The notes: generated by a model from the sequence alone, not told the origin. A stretch of DNA of 64,000 nucleotides from CAKZQX01 sp034436755 (GCA_034436755.1 DAOTVB010000028.1:62001-126000); one strand, 5' to 3'. Positions 8,847 to 18,346 are shown, numbered from the stretch's first letter. Made by a program: numbers and translations.

Positions 8847-9167
8847 ATGACACAAACAGTACCATTTGAACAGATAGTTGAACTGGCGCAGCACCTGTCA
8901 CCCGTTGACAAAGTGCGCCTGATTGAGTACCTGCTGCCCGCTGTCAGGCAGGACATAGCGGCACTGGCCGCAACGCAGAATGGAGAGCTTCTTCCTGACC
9001 GGGTACGGCTGCCGGACGCTGCTACGCCGGAACAGGTCCGGGCTGCGCTGGAACTCCTACGCACATGGCGCGAAGCGGGCGATACCGCAGAGCAGCAGGC
9101 AACCCTGGCAGAACTGCGCAACGCGCGACCAGAAGATTTTCCCGATGCCACGACGGTTGAACCATGA
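8847..9167 (+). CDS. Antitoxin-like partner of the PIN protein
   Basis: This small acidic protein (106 residues) starts at ATG 8847 after a strong GGAGGG site. Its N-terminus (FEQIVELAQHLSPVDKVRLI) resembles the short helical segment of antitoxins paired with PIN nucleases in cyanobacteria and Chloroflexota. No clear DNA-binding fold can be named. Its stop overlaps the start of the next gene (ATGA), the usual arrangement of type II toxin-antitoxin operons in which the antitoxin comes first. Function is inferred from this context and the N-terminal pattern. The C-terminal half (EQVRAALELLRTWREAGD) is helical and Glu-rich, compatible with wrapping the toxin. Confidence 0.7.
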   Translation: MTQTVPFEQIVELAQHLSPVDKVRLIEYLLPAVRQDIAALAATQNGELLPDRVRLPDAATPEQVRAALELLRTWREAGDTAEQQATLAELRNARPEDFPDATTVEP

Positions 9168-9616
9168 CTTCTCTCATTTTACTTGATACTGGTCCACTGG
9201 GATTGGTAACCAACCCGCGTGTCTCGGCAGAGACTCGGGAGTGTACGCGCTGGCTAGAGCATATGTTAATAAATGGTCGGCAGGTTTGTATTTCAGAAAT
9301 TGCCGATTATGAAGTGCGGCGTGAGTTACTACGCGCCGGCAAAACACAGGGGGTCAGGCGGCTGGATGCGTTTAAAGCCACCATCTGTTACATGCCGTTG
9401 ACAACAACCATCATGCTTCGGGCTGCGGAGTTCTGGGCGTTGGCGCGCAAGCAGGAAAAACCTACGGCTGACGACAAAGCGCTTGATGGTGATGTCATTC
9501 TGGCAGCGCAGGCCAGAGTTTTGCAAGAACAAGGCGAGTGTGTTGTTGTTGCGACGATGAATGTAGGACATCTGGCCCAGTTTGTCACCGCACAGCATTG
9601 GCGAACGATTGTGTAA
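9164..9616 (+). CDS. PIN-domain nuclease, probable toxin
   Basis: The 150-residue protein has the acidic pattern of PIN-fold Mg-dependent ribonucleases: ILLDTGPLGLV near the N-terminus (first Asp), ISEIADYEVRREL in the middle (Glu) and DGDVILAAQA near the C-terminus (final Asp cluster). It is translationally coupled to the upstream antitoxin-like gene. VapC-type toxins cut tRNA or rRNA when freed from the antitoxin; the target here is unknown. All expected acidic residues are present, so it is probably active. A repeat-rich spacer follows, and the pair may be a mobile stabilisation module. Confidence 0.85.
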   Translation: MTSLILLDTGPLGLVTNPRVSAETRECTRWLEHMLINGRQVCISEIADYEVRRELLRAGKTQGVRRLDAFKATICYMPLTTTIMLRAAEFWALARKQEKPTADDKALDGDVILAAQARVLQEQGECVVVATMNVGHLAQFVTAQHWRTIV

Positions 9617-9763
9617 TGCTTCCCCTGCATCACTGTTCCCGTTCCCCGTTCCGAGCGAGTAGGGGCGTAGCATGCGCTATCGAGCTGCCCACGGTGCTCC
9701 CCGGAAGTGATATGTGTCTCCCCAGGAATGATCGTACCAGAAAGGCGGGCGCAGCATGCGCCC

Positions 9764-9880
9764 CTACGGGTGCCCCCAGCGCAGCGCCGTCGCGCCCTGC
9801 GCATCGGTGACAATCTCGACCCGCAGGTTGTTCAGGAGTGCAGCATACGCCTGCGAACTATGACGCGTCTTCCCCGAATC
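9764..9880 (-). pseudogene. Possible 3' remnant of an unidentified gene
   Basis: One minus-strand frame gives a coding-like C-terminus, SSQAYAALLNNLRVEIV followed by TDAQGATALRWGHP and a stop (9764-9766). It has no start codon, and its upstream side runs into copies of the ...CAACGTTCAT... repeat. It could be the tail of a gene destroyed by repeat insertion. Family unknown. Confidence 0.3.
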
Positions 9881-10016
9881 AGTATGTTATGAACGTTGAA
9901 ATGTAACCAGATATCTGCTGGACCGGAGTCCCGGTTTGTGAACGTTGAATAGGTCATCCGGGTATCGACTCGCGGGAATTCTTATGCAGTTTGCACATGA
10001 TCAGGAGTCCCGGCGT

Positions 10017-10228
10017 CAGCCGGATCAGGCGTTCCCGGCAGGAGGCCGCCGCCCCGGCAGGCGTTCACCGGCTAAAGCCGGGACTCCCGGAGGGCATATC
10101 CGGGCTATTTCTCAACGTTCATCAGCCGGATCAGGCGTTCCCAGCAGGAGGCCGCCGCCCCGGCAGGCGTTCACCGGCTAAAGCCGGGACTCCCGGAGGG
10201 CATATCCGGGCTATTTCTCAACGTTCAT
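10017..10228. repeat. 106-bp tandem duplication of an interspersed repeat
   Basis: Two head-to-tail 106-bp units (10017-10122 and 10123-10228) differ at about one base. Each contains an ACCGGCTAAAGCCGGGACTC palindrome and ends in CTCAACGTTCAT. The same repeat family recurs at 11362-11590, 22118-22190, 40498-40704 and 41195-41246. The 9617-10296 spacer holds no convincing intact gene. Confidence 0.85.
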
Positions 10229-10296
10229 TACATCCCTGGAGCGTCTGGCTGATATGTTGTGCGCGTGCGGCGACTCCTACACTAAGTGTACACCTG

Positions 10297-10305
10297 TGCT
10301 ACAAT
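10297..10305 (+). promoter_or_regulatory. Extended -10 box for the Uma2 gene
   Basis: TGCTACAAT lies just after the 106-bp repeats and 62 bases before the Uma2 start. A weak promoter call based on the extended -10 match. Confidence 0.4.
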
Positions 10306-10367
10306 ATCTTAAGTTCCCGATTTTCAATTCTCAAGTTCCCGGTTCTTTCTCCCAGACGGAGGGCACA

Positions 10368-11045
10368 ATGGCGACCACAACCAGCCCGACAGCGGCAATC
10401 GTCTATCCGGAAAGCGATGGGCAACCTATGGCCGAAAATACTGAACAGTTCCGCTGGATTGTCATCATCAAAGAAAACCTGGAAGCGCGCTTTCAGGCCG
10501 ACCCGGAGGTGTTCGTGGCGGGTGACCTGTTCTGGTACCCGGTGGAAGGCGCACCTAAGATCCGCCGGGCCCCCAATACGCTGGTGGTTTTTGGACGACC
10601 AAAGGGGCGACGTGGCTCGTACCGCCAGTGGGAAGAAGACGGCATCGCGCCGCAGGTGGTCTTTGAGGTGTTGTCGCCGGGCAATACGCTCCAGGAGATG
10701 CTGGAGAAGCTGGAGTTTTACGATACCTACGGCGTGGAGGAGTATTACCTTTATGATCCCGACACCAACGATCTGGCCGGCACTCAGCGCCGTGACGAAC
10801 GCCTCCACCCGATCAGCGAGATGGATGGCTGGGTCAGCCCGCGTCTGGGGATTCGCTTTGATCTCTCCGGGGGAGATGAGTTACAGCTTTTCCGCCCGGA
10901 TGGGCAGCGCTTCCTGAGCTTTAGCGAACTGGAACAGCGCGCGACCACCGCCGAACAGCGCGCAATCCAGGCCGAGCAGCGTGCCGAGCAGCTTGCCGCC
11001 AGGCTGCGCGCACTGGGCGTTGATCCGGATACGCTGGCGGAGTAG
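10368..11045 (+). CDS. Uma2 family PD-(D/E)XK nuclease-like protein
   Basis: The 225-residue protein matches the Uma2 (DUF820) family, a large group of predicted PD-(D/E)XK nucleases expanded in cyanobacteria and Chloroflexota. Visible elements are VAGDLFWYP, VVFGRPKGRRGSYRQWEE, PQVVFEVLSPGN with the catalytic Glu100, and LEFYDTYGVEEYYLYDPD. The position expected to hold a metal-binding Asp (usually APD) reads APN, Asn70, which may reduce activity. The last 45 residues are a Gln/Glu/Ala-rich coiled coil (AEQRA repeats), common in this subfamily. The ATG at 10368 follows a GGAGGG site. Repeats flank it on both sides, consistent with the family's mobile distribution. Confidence 0.88.
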   Translation: MATTTSPTAAIVYPESDGQPMAENTEQFRWIVIIKENLEARFQADPEVFVAGDLFWYPVEGAPKIRRAPNTLVVFGRPKGRRGSYRQWEEDGIAPQVVFEVLSPGNTLQEMLEKLEFYDTYGVEEYYLYDPDTNDLAGTQRRDERLHPISEMDGWVSPRLGIRFDLSGGDELQLFRPDGQRFLSFSELEQRATTAEQRAIQAEQRAEQLAARLRALGVDPDTLAE

Positions 11046-11107
11046 AAGTGCAGCCTGGTGTGCCCTTCCGGGGAGTGTGGCTGTTCCTGGTGTTCTGTTC
11101 TTCGTAC

Positions 11108-11248
11108 GCCTTGCGCGGTTGACATGCGAACCAGACGTTTCACCAGATGGAAGCCAGATTCGCCTGTGGCAGCATTGGCAGGTTCGCGGTGTTCGCTCAT
11201 GTCGTGTTGTTCGTGATCCAAACTCCCACTGTGTAACTCCTGTTCTTC
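11108..11248. repeat. Decayed dispersed element without hairpin core
   Basis: The ends resemble copy B at 20 kb: ATTCGCCTGTGGCAGCAT on the left, and TGTTGTTCGTGATCCAAACT with GTAACTCCT on the right. The TTTTTCACAAAAA hairpin is missing, so this appears to be a deletion derivative. Confidence 0.6.
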
Positions 11249-11361
11249 GTTCGTGCTGCGCATGGTATGCATGATCGCAGCGCATTGATTGATCGTACAA
11301 TACAATAATACGATTACGATCAGCCTTCCTGCTACCTGATGAGCTTTTAGCAATTAGTCCG

Positions 11362-11590
11362 AATATGCCATCCGGGAGTCCCGCCTGATAAAGTTTGAAA
11401 AAAGTAGTTCGGATATGAATGTCCGGGAGTCCCGGCTTTAGCCGGTTGGATGCCTGCCGGGACAGCGACATCCTGCCGGGAACGCCTGATCCGGCTGAAG
11501 CCGGCCCTCCTGAGCGTCGATATCCGGATTAAAAATTCAACGTTCATCAGCCAGGACTCCTGAGAGTCGATATCTGAATGAAAATTTCAG
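11362..11590. repeat. Interspersed CCGGCT-AGCCGG repeat cluster
   Basis: Several partial units of the same family as the 106-bp repeats lie here, with GGGAGTCCCGGCTTTAGCCG, CCGGCTGAAGCCGGCC and TTCAACGTTCATCAGCC. Nothing in this spacer (11046-11602) looks coding. Confidence 0.7.
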
Positions 11591-11602
11591 GCATCGTTCA
11601 AA

Positions 11603-12253
11603 ATGGTTGATAGCCACTGCGATGAAAGCGAGGAACAGAACCGATGTCCCATGTTCAAGATGATGCATTCCCGCAGGGATGAGGTTGCTCCTCCCCTGGT
11701 CAGCGGGATCGATGCGGTGATTGCGCGGGTTAATGCCGCCAGTCGCTATATTGCGCTGCTGGCAGCCTGGATTGCCACCAGCGGTAGCCTCTTTATGAGC
11801 GAAGTGCTGCTCTGGGTGCCCTGTGTGTTGTGCTGGTACCAGCGCATCCTGATGTATCCGCTTACGCTCATCCTGACGGTCGGCATTCTGCGCCGCGACC
11901 GGGGCTTGCACCTCTATGTGCTGCCGCTGTCGCTGCTCGGGGCGATTGTTGCGCTCTACCACTATCTGCTGGTCAAGACGGATTTCTTGCCGCTGCCGCC
12001 CTGCACGGCCGGTATTCCCTGCACAGTGGTCTACATGAATGTGCTGGGCTTTATCAATGTGCCTTTCCTGGCACTCATAGCCTTCCTGATTATCAGCATT
12101 ATGGTTACGGGTTCGGCGTTGGGTGAGACGGACGCGGACGCGGCGGAGGAGCCGGTCACGCCGCGCCGGCGTTGGCTCCGTCTGCTGGCGGTGATCGGGA
12201 TTCCAGTTGTGGTTGTGCTCTATTTTGTGGGGTGGGGGATGCAGGTGCGGTAG
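11603..12253 (+). CDS. DsbB/BdbC-like disulfide bond formation protein
   Basis: This integral membrane protein has four to five predicted helices and the two Cys pairs of DsbB-type thiol oxidases: CVLCWYQR at the first periplasmic loop and CTAGIPCT at the second. DsbB proteins pass electrons from the periplasmic thiol oxidant DsbA to quinone and so support disulfide formation outside the cell. The CxxC followed by WYQR is diagnostic of the family. The N-terminus before about residue 40 is not typical, and an ATG at 11651 would remove 16 residues. No DsbA partner is in the window. It stands alone between repeats. Confidence 0.9.
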   Translation: MVDSHCDESEEQNRCPMFKMMHSRRDEVAPPLVSGIDAVIARVNAASRYIALLAAWIATSGSLFMSEVLLWVPCVLCWYQRILMYPLTLILTVGILRRDRGLHLYVLPLSLLGAIVALYHYLLVKTDFLPLPPCTAGIPCTVVYMNVLGFINVPFLALIAFLIISIMVTGSALGETDADAAEEPVTPRRRWLRLLAVIGIPVVVVLYFVGWGMQVR

Positions 12254-12469
12254 GCAAGTTCAGCGGCGAAAGCAAACAGTAAGTCGGTGTGCTCTTGCAA
12301 CTGTTTGATGTTGATGTTATGCTGGATATGGAAACGGCAGTCCGGGTGGTTTCTGCGGAAGCGGTGTAATGACAGGCCGCCTCCGCTTGAGGGTTTTACG
12401 GCAGATATGGAGTGGACAGAGCGGCGCATCATGGAGCGGTAGCCCATGTGTCGCCCCATCAGGAGAGCG

Positions 12470-13228
12470 ATGCCGACAAAAACCAACGTTAAACAACTGA
12501 TTGAAGATCTGGCGCACACCTATATCTTCCCGGCTTTCCCCCGGGGGATGCTCCCGAATGGACTAAACCTCTATTACGATATGAAACAGCGCTTACCGGA
12601 ATATCGCGCCGGTACGATCTTCGATGTTGGCGCAAATATCGGACAATCGGCGAAAAAATTCCTGAAGTGGTTTCCCCAGGCGCAGATCTACTGTTTCGAG
12701 CCGGTAGCCGCAACCTGCGCCGAACTTCGGCGCAACGTTAAAGGGCAACATAACATTCAATGTTTCCACCTGGCATTGGGTGCCGGCAGTGGAAAAGGGC
12801 AGATGCTGCTCCAGGGTAGTGCCGAGATGTTCTTTCTGACAGATGACACGGCTGGTACGGCGCAACCCTCCGGTACCCCGTTAGAAGAAGTAGCGATTGT
12901 ATCAATTGACGACTTCTGTGCTAACCAGAACCTCACCCGAATCAACTACTTAAAGATCGACACCGACGGGTATGATCTGGAGGTATTGAAAGGTGCGGAA
13001 CGCATGGTACAGGAGCAACGCATCGATCTTGTGCAGGTCGAGGTCAGTATGAATTCCACGAATACTGACCATGTCTCTTTTGAGATATTAAAGCACTATC
13101 TTGAAGAGCGCAACTACCTGCTCTTTGGGATTTATGATCAAAAGCCGGAGTGGACCACAGGTGAGCCTCAACTGCGTCGAACGAACCCGGTGTTTCTTGC
13201 ACAACATGTTATTTTAGGACAAGAGTAG
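12470..13228 (+). CDS. FkbM family methyltransferase
   Basis: This protein of about 250 residues has the SAM-binding motif I (IFDVGANIGQSAKKF), followed by IYCFEPVAATCAELRRNV and the family's C-terminal INYLKIDTDGYDLEVLKGAE. FkbM-type enzymes O-methylate sugars, polyketides or other small molecules, so a glycan or secondary-metabolite role is plausible, but the substrate cannot be read from sequence. ATG 12470 with AGGAG just upstream (MPTKTNVKQL) is preferred; ATG 12446 in frame is an alternative. No biosynthetic cluster surrounds it. Confidence 0.88.
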   Translation: MPTKTNVKQLIEDLAHTYIFPAFPRGMLPNGLNLYYDMKQRLPEYRAGTIFDVGANIGQSAKKFLKWFPQAQIYCFEPVAATCAELRRNVKGQHNIQCFHLALGAGSGKGQMLLQGSAEMFFLTDDTAGTAQPSGTPLEEVAIVSIDDFCANQNLTRINYLKIDTDGYDLEVLKGAERMVQEQRIDLVQVEVSMNSTNTDHVSFEILKHYLEERNYLLFGIYDQKPEWTTGEPQLRRTNPVFLAQHVILGQE

Positions 13229-13280
13229 CGGATTCACTCCGCCTCATCCATCACGCGCCACTCATCTCTCATCACTCAAA

Positions 13281-14678
13281 CTACGCATATGGCAGCAGAA
13301 AGTAGACCACAAAGGCCGCGCTGATCAACCAGAGCAGAGGATGTACCGCGCGTCTTCTGCCGGCGATGACCTGGACAAACACATAGGCAATAAATCCAAC
13401 CCCAATGCCATTGGTAATGCTGTAGGTGAATGGCATAAAGGTAATCGTGAGCAGTGCCGGCAGACCTTCGGTAATGTCTTTGAAGTCAATGTCGCGTATA
13501 ACCCCGCACATCAAGAAGCCCACGATAATCAGCGCCGGGGCGGTGGCCTCGCTCGGCACAATCTCGGCAAATGGAGCCAGGATAATGCTGACCAGGAAGA
13601 GCAGTCCCGTCACCACCGCGGTCAGGCCGGTTCGTCCGCCCTCAGCCACGCCGGACCCGCTCTCGATGTAGGTTGTCACCGAAGAGGCACTGAAGATGCC
13701 ACCAAACGTGGCCGCCAGCGAGTCGACCAGCAGCACGCGCCCGCTGCCGGGTAGCTCGCCCTCTTCCGTGACAAACCCGGCCTGCTCACCCACGCCCACA
13801 ATTGTGCCCATGGTGTCGAAAAAGTCGGTCAGCATCAGTGAGAAGATAATCAGCAGGGCCGTCACTGGTCCGACCAGGCGAAACACCTCGACGTTGAGCC
13901 CCGCGCCGATTGTTTCAAAGCTGGGGGAGGGCAGCGTCGCCGGCAGCGCGCCCTGCACCCCCGGTGCGGCATTGGTTGTGTCGAACCCGAACAGGTAGTG
14001 CCCGCCGATACCGATCAGTGTGGTGCCCAGGATGCCCAGGAGCAGCGCTGCTTTCACCCGCAGCACCACCAGCAGGATCGTCAGGAAGATGCCCAGGGTT
14101 GCCAGCACCACCGGAAAGTTAGTCAGCGGGCCCAGTTGCAGGGGCGTGCCCTCGGCCGGTTGCACCAGGCCGGCATTGTTCAGGCCGATAAACAGAATAA
14201 ACAGACCAATCCCAACCCCGATGGCCCGCTTGAGCGACAGGGGAATGGCCTGCATCACCGCCTGACGAAAGCCCGCCAGCACCAGCAGGGTAATCACCAG
14301 CCCTTCCAGGAAGACCACTCCCATTGCAGCCGGCCAGGGCAACCCCAGTCCCTGAATCAGTTGAAAGGCGACCACCGCATTCAGCCCCAGTCCGGGAGCC
14401 AGGGCAAAGGGATAGTTGGTGTAGAGCCCCATCGCAATTGACATCAGCCCGGCGGCGAGGCAGGTGGCCGTCACTGTGGCCGCGAAGGGTGGTCCCTGCC
14501 CCTCCAGTGGGCCACTGGACAGGATTGATGGGTTGACCACGATGATGTAGGCCATCACCACAAAGGTCGTCAACCCGGCGAGCAGTTCGGTGCGCAGGCT
14601 GGTCTGACGCTCGGCAAAGTGAAAAAAGCGTGCGATCCCCGTCTCGTCTGCAGCATAGCGATCCGTTGTGTGCGCCAA
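13281..14678 (-). CDS. NCS2/AzgA-type nucleobase permease
   Basis: This polytopic transporter has the marks of the AzgA-like NCS2 subfamily for adenine, guanine and hypoxanthine: RTELLAGLTTFVVMAYIIVV NPSIL near the N-terminus, NYPFALAPGLGLNAVVAF in helix 3, and DFFDTMGTIVGVGEQAG in helix 8, followed by ESGSGVAEGGRTGLTAV. It imports purine bases with protons across the inner membrane. The start chosen is TTG 14678 (MAHTTDRYAADETG), which has GGGGGG five bases upstream. The frame stays open to 14795, but that extension looks non-coding. No purine genes are adjacent. Confidence 0.9.
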   Translation of the reverse strand: MAHTTDRYAADETGIARFFHFAERQTSLRTELLAGLTTFVVMAYIIVVNPSILSSGPLEGQGPPFAATVTATCLAAGLMSIAMGLYTNYPFALAPGLGLNAVVAFQLIQGLGLPWPAAMGVVFLEGLVITLLVLAGFRQAVMQAIPLSLKRAIGVGIGLFILFIGLNNAGLVQPAEGTPLQLGPLTNFPVVLATLGIFLTILLVVLRVKAALLLGILGTTLIGIGGHYLFGFDTTNAAPGVQGALPATLPSPSFETIGAGLNVEVFRLVGPVTALLIIFSLMLTDFFDTMGTIVGVGEQAGFVTEEGELPGSGRVLLVDSLAATFGGIFSASSVTTYIESGSGVAEGGRTGLTAVVTGLLFLVSIILAPFAEIVPSEATAPALIIVGFLMCGVIRDIDFKDITEGLPALLTITFMPFTYSITNGIGVGFIAYVFVQVIAGRRRAVHPLLWLISAAFVVYFLLPYA

Positions 14679-14893
14679 CGGTGCCCCCCTTTTTCTTTTC
14701 GGTTCCTGGATTCTCGGTTCGCGCCCATCATACCGCAAAAAGGTACTGGCCCGCACACCTGCATCGGTCTGTGGGCGGAGGCATACCTGAACCAACGGTG
14801 AGGTCAGCTATGCTTCCGCCGGGTGATGTTTGTTGGAAGCAAATGCCGTAAGATCAGTTATGAAATATTTCGCTTATTCTCTCACGCAATGCA

Positions 14894-17159
14894 TCATTTA
14901 CACGAGTTACGCGGTCGGTTCCAAACCAGGCGACTGCCTGGGCAATCGGCCCGATTCGCCTCCGGCAGGATCGAGAACTGGACAAAGCGGCGGATATTCT
15001 CATAAATCGCGCGGCCTTCTTCAACCGCCGCTACAATCGTTGTGAAGTTATCATCCAGCAGCACCATCTGCGCCGCCTCTTTCGATACATCGGTGCCGGT
15101 GATGCCCATTGCCACACCGATGTCGGCTTTGCGCAGCGCGGGCGAGTCATTGACGCCATCGCCGGTCATGGCGGCCACATTGCCCAGTTGCTGCAACATC
15201 TCGACAATGCGCAGTTTATGCTCCGGCGTTACCCGGGCGTAGACCGATACCTCACGCACCACCTCGGCCAGTTCTTCCGGTGCCATGCGGTCCAGATCTT
15301 GCCCGGTTTTGACGCGCCCGGTATCGCTGATGCCCAGTTCGTGCGCGATGAACCGCGCCGTCAGTGGGTGATCTCCCGTAATCATAATCGGGCGGACGCC
15401 GGCGCTACGGCACACGCGAATAGCATCTTTCACCTCCGGGCGGGGCGGGTCAATCATGCCGACCATGCCGATCAAGGTAACATCGTGCTCGAGCTCCTGA
15501 TCAACCTGCGCCGGTGGTTCCTCCAACTGCTTCACGGCAATCGCCAGAACGCGCATGCCGTTGAGGGCGAGTTTGTCGTGAGCGGTCTGCATGCGCTCAC
15601 GCCAGTCAGCGTTCAGGGGTTCCGGGTGATCATTGATCCAGTTCTTGCTGGCGATATCGAGCATACCGTCGAACGAACCTTTGGTCATGGCGACGTAGGG
15701 GCATTCCAGATCGTGCAAGGACTCAAGCAGGTAGGGCAGGTTGGTGCGATCCTCCGGGAGCTTATGCACTGTGGTCATGCGTTTGCGCACCGAGTCAAAC
15801 GGTACCTCCGCCAGGCGCGGCGCGTGGCGCTCCAGTTCCGCCTTATCCAGACCGGCCTGCGTTGCCGCAACCAGCAGTGCGCCCTCGGTCGGATCGCCCA
15901 CCGGCAGATACCGCCCCGTCTCGGGATCGGGGTTCAGTGATGCATCATTGCACAACGCGCCACTGACCAGCAGCAATCCGACCGAGTGCGGATGTTCTGT
16001 GACAAATGCCCCATCGCGCTGAGCGAGGTCCGGGGCCGGGTGGCGTGCCGTCCCGCTCAACTCGACAAAGTGCCCGGCCACGTCAATCACGGTGACGGTC
16101 ATGCGGTTCTCGGTGAGCGTACCGGTCTTATCCGAACAGATCACACTGACCGACCCCAGCGTTTCCACCGCCGGCAGCTTCCGAATAAGGGCGCGCCGCC
16201 GCAGCATGCGTTGCGCGCCCAGGGCCAGCGTTAGCGTGACAACCGCCGGGAGTCCTTCCGGCACAACTGCGACCGCGACACTGACGGCTGTCAGGAACAT
16301 GGTGCTCAATGGTTCATTGCGCAGCACCCCGATAATCAGCACCAGCACCGCCACAATGACGCCGGCTATCGCCAGCAGGGTGCCCACCTGTGCAAGCTGG
16401 CGCTGCAGTGGCGTCTGCTTCGACTCCACCTCCTGGATCAGTTCGGCAATCCGCCCCAGTTCGGTACGCATCCCGGTCGCAACCACGACCCCCGTGCCGC
16501 GCCCGTACGACACCGAGGTGCCCATGTGGGCCATGTTCACCCGATCACCCAGCGGCAGGTTGGCTGTGTCCAGCGCCGCCACCTGTTTATCCACGGCCTC
16601 GGACTCACCCGTCAGGGCGGCTTCCTGCACCATCAGGTTCTTGCTCTCCACCAGGCGCAGATCGGCCGGTACGGCGCTCCCCGCTTCCAGCAGTACAATG
16701 TCACCGGGCACCAGTTCGTGGGCGCTGTGCTGTTCAACATTGCCGCCACGCATGACGCGAACCAGCGGGACCGCTAACTGCTTGAGGGCGGCAATTAATT
16801 GCCCGTTCGGCCCGGTACTCCTGCACAAAGCCCAGGATGCCGAACAACACCACAATCGCTGAGATGGCGATAGTTTCGAGCGGTTTCCCCAGAAACGCCG
16901 AGATAACTGCCGCAGCGATCAGGATCAAGACCATCGTGCTGGTGAACTGCTCCCAGAGGATGCGCAGGGGGCTCTTGCCGCCGCGCTCTTCCAGTTCGTT
17001 GAGGCCGAACTGTTCAAGACGCCGCCGGGCTTCTTCGGCCGGTAGCCCCTGCCGGGCGTCAGTTTCCAGGGTTTGCAGCACGCTGGAGATGTCCTGCGTG
17101 TGCCAGGTGGTCGGTTGATCGGTCGGTTGATTTGATACCGGTTTTTCTGTTGTTATCAT
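14894..17159 (-). pseudogene. P-type (type II, Ca2+-like) cation ATPase, frameshifted and 3' truncated
   Basis: The N-terminal part (from ATG 17159) has the cation-ATPase N domain (RRLEQFGLNELEE) and the first membrane pair. At about 16795-16806 (GAACGGGCAATTAATTGCC, minus strand) one extra base shifts the frame, and the rest continues in the next frame with the actuator domain, PEGLPAVVTLTLA in M4, the phosphorylation site DKTGTLTENRM, and GDGVNDSPALRKADIGVAMG. PEGLP in M4 points to the Ca2+/Na+ type II group. Coding homology stops after RRFVQFSI at about 14971 and passes into repeat-derived residues (LPEANR), so helices M5-M10 with essential ion-binding residues are missing. Nothing resembling the lost 3' part lies between 14679 and 14894. 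A functional pump is very unlikely. Confidence 0.88.
14896..14970. repeat. Half-copy of the dispersed element, fused to the ATPase pseudogene
   Basis: ACACGAGTTACGCGGTCGG starts this copy, and CCCGATTCGCCTCCGGCAG ends it exactly where homology to the ATPase begins (about 14971). It is the outer arm of the family described at 1734-2203, without the central hairpin or the second end. Confidence 0.75.
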
Positions 17160-17301
17160 CCTTTGTTTCCATTATCTGTGAGCGCTCACATACTTCCACA
17201 ATTGTCAGGCATTATCGCAAGGTACGCATGCCGGAAGCTTTCCCTATGCATACAATACCAGATGCCGGGGGACAAGTGACGCGGAGCGCCGTACTGTGGC
17301 A

Positions 17302-18156
17302 TTACCGCACCAGCAAGGCAACAACGCCGCCCGCCAGGGAACTCAGCAGATTCACCATGTCGTTGTTCAGCCAGGGCAGCCCGCGCACCCGTAGGTTGCG
17401 GCCCCCGTCAGGACGAACCGGACGCTCGGTTTCCTGACCATCGGGCAGCCGATAGCGCGCCTGGAGCGTGGTACCCAACAAACTGTCGGCGAGGGAACCA
17501 GTCAGCCCGCCCGCCAGCCCGGCTGTCAGTAGCCACCCAGGAAAGTTCAGCGGTGCCCCGGCCAACCAGAAGACTATCAGGTGCGCGAGGGCGAGTGACA
17601 ACCCGATAAATAATCCGCCTACCAGCGAAATTCCCAGGCCCAGCGGGGTTACACTCCCCGGTGTTCCCGGCTCCACCCGCTGCCCGGTCGTAATCAGGCG
17701 GGGCGGCTGCTGACTGAGGATGCCCAGTTCCGAGGCCCATGTATCCGCCGTAACCGTCGCCAGCACCCCGGCAAAGGCAGCAAATAGGATAGGTGGTTGC
17801 CCCATCAGCCCGTACGCCAGGGCGATCAATGCTGCCGGGCTCCCATTGACCAGCACCTGGACGGCATTCCGCTGCTCCCTGGATTCGGCAATACGCATGC
17901 CCGTCTGCTGCTGCTTGATGCGGGCTTTGTAGTGGGAGAAGCGGCTGGTCAGCGCAAAGGCGAGGCCCAGGGTCAGCCCCCAGGCCCAGCCGCCAAAGCC
18001 CAGGATGAGCGTCCCATTCATAGCCGCCATTGCCGCGCCGCCGGGTGTAAGTGCCCGCCGCCAGGCAGCCACGCCCCCCGCTCCCAGCCCCAGCAGCAGC
18101 CCCAGGGCGATGCGGAGCGGCGATATGGCTCCGATGAGCAGCGTTTCCAGCGCCAT
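17302..18156 (-). CDS. DUF92 / VTE6-like membrane protein
   Basis: The product is a multi-pass membrane protein of about 284 residues of the DUF92 family. Segments include AGGVAAWRRALTPGGAAMAA, VNGSPAALIALAYG, FAGVLATVTADTWASELG and GGLTGSLADSLLGTTLQ, ending with NNDMVNLLSSLAGG, all typical for the family. Plant members (VTE6) phosphorylate phytyl phosphate for tocopherol and phylloquinone synthesis; bacterial members are thought to handle isoprenoid phosphates, which is an inference. It is near a UbiA prenyltransferase, so an isoprenoid or quinone salvage role is attractive. ATG 18156 with GGAGAG upstream is chosen; the frame extends to 18216. Confidence 0.85.
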   Translation of the reverse strand: MALETLLIGAISPLRIALGLLLGLGAGGVAAWRRALTPGGAAMAAMNGTLILGFGGWAWGLTLGLAFALTSRFSHYKARIKQQQTGMRIAESREQRNAVQVLVNGSPAALIALAYGLMGQPPILFAAFAGVLATVTADTWASELGILSQQPPRLITTGQRVEPGTPGSVTPLGLGISLVGGLFIGLSLALAHLIVFWLAGAPLNFPGWLLTAGLAGGLTGSLADSLLGTTLQARYRLPDGQETERPVRPDGGRNLRVRGLPWLNNDMVNLLSSLAGGVVALLVR

Positions 18157-18346
18157 ATAGTATCTCTCCGTCGCTCTCGTCAGGTATAACTCGCCCCAGT
18201 GCCCGGCCAGTTGCAAAAAGGAGACAGTAGGCGAGCATTACCATACCTTGCCGGGCGTGGCCGGTATCAGATCAGCGTATGACTCGGCGCGCCAGACCTG
18301 CATATAGACAAGGAGTGCGCCGGGGAGTGACACCCGGGGCAACACA

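Noticed and set aside
12254..12445. Possible transposase remnant on the minus strand between DsbB and FkbM genes
   Set aside because: The peptide has no recognisable transposase motif and overlaps both neighbours.
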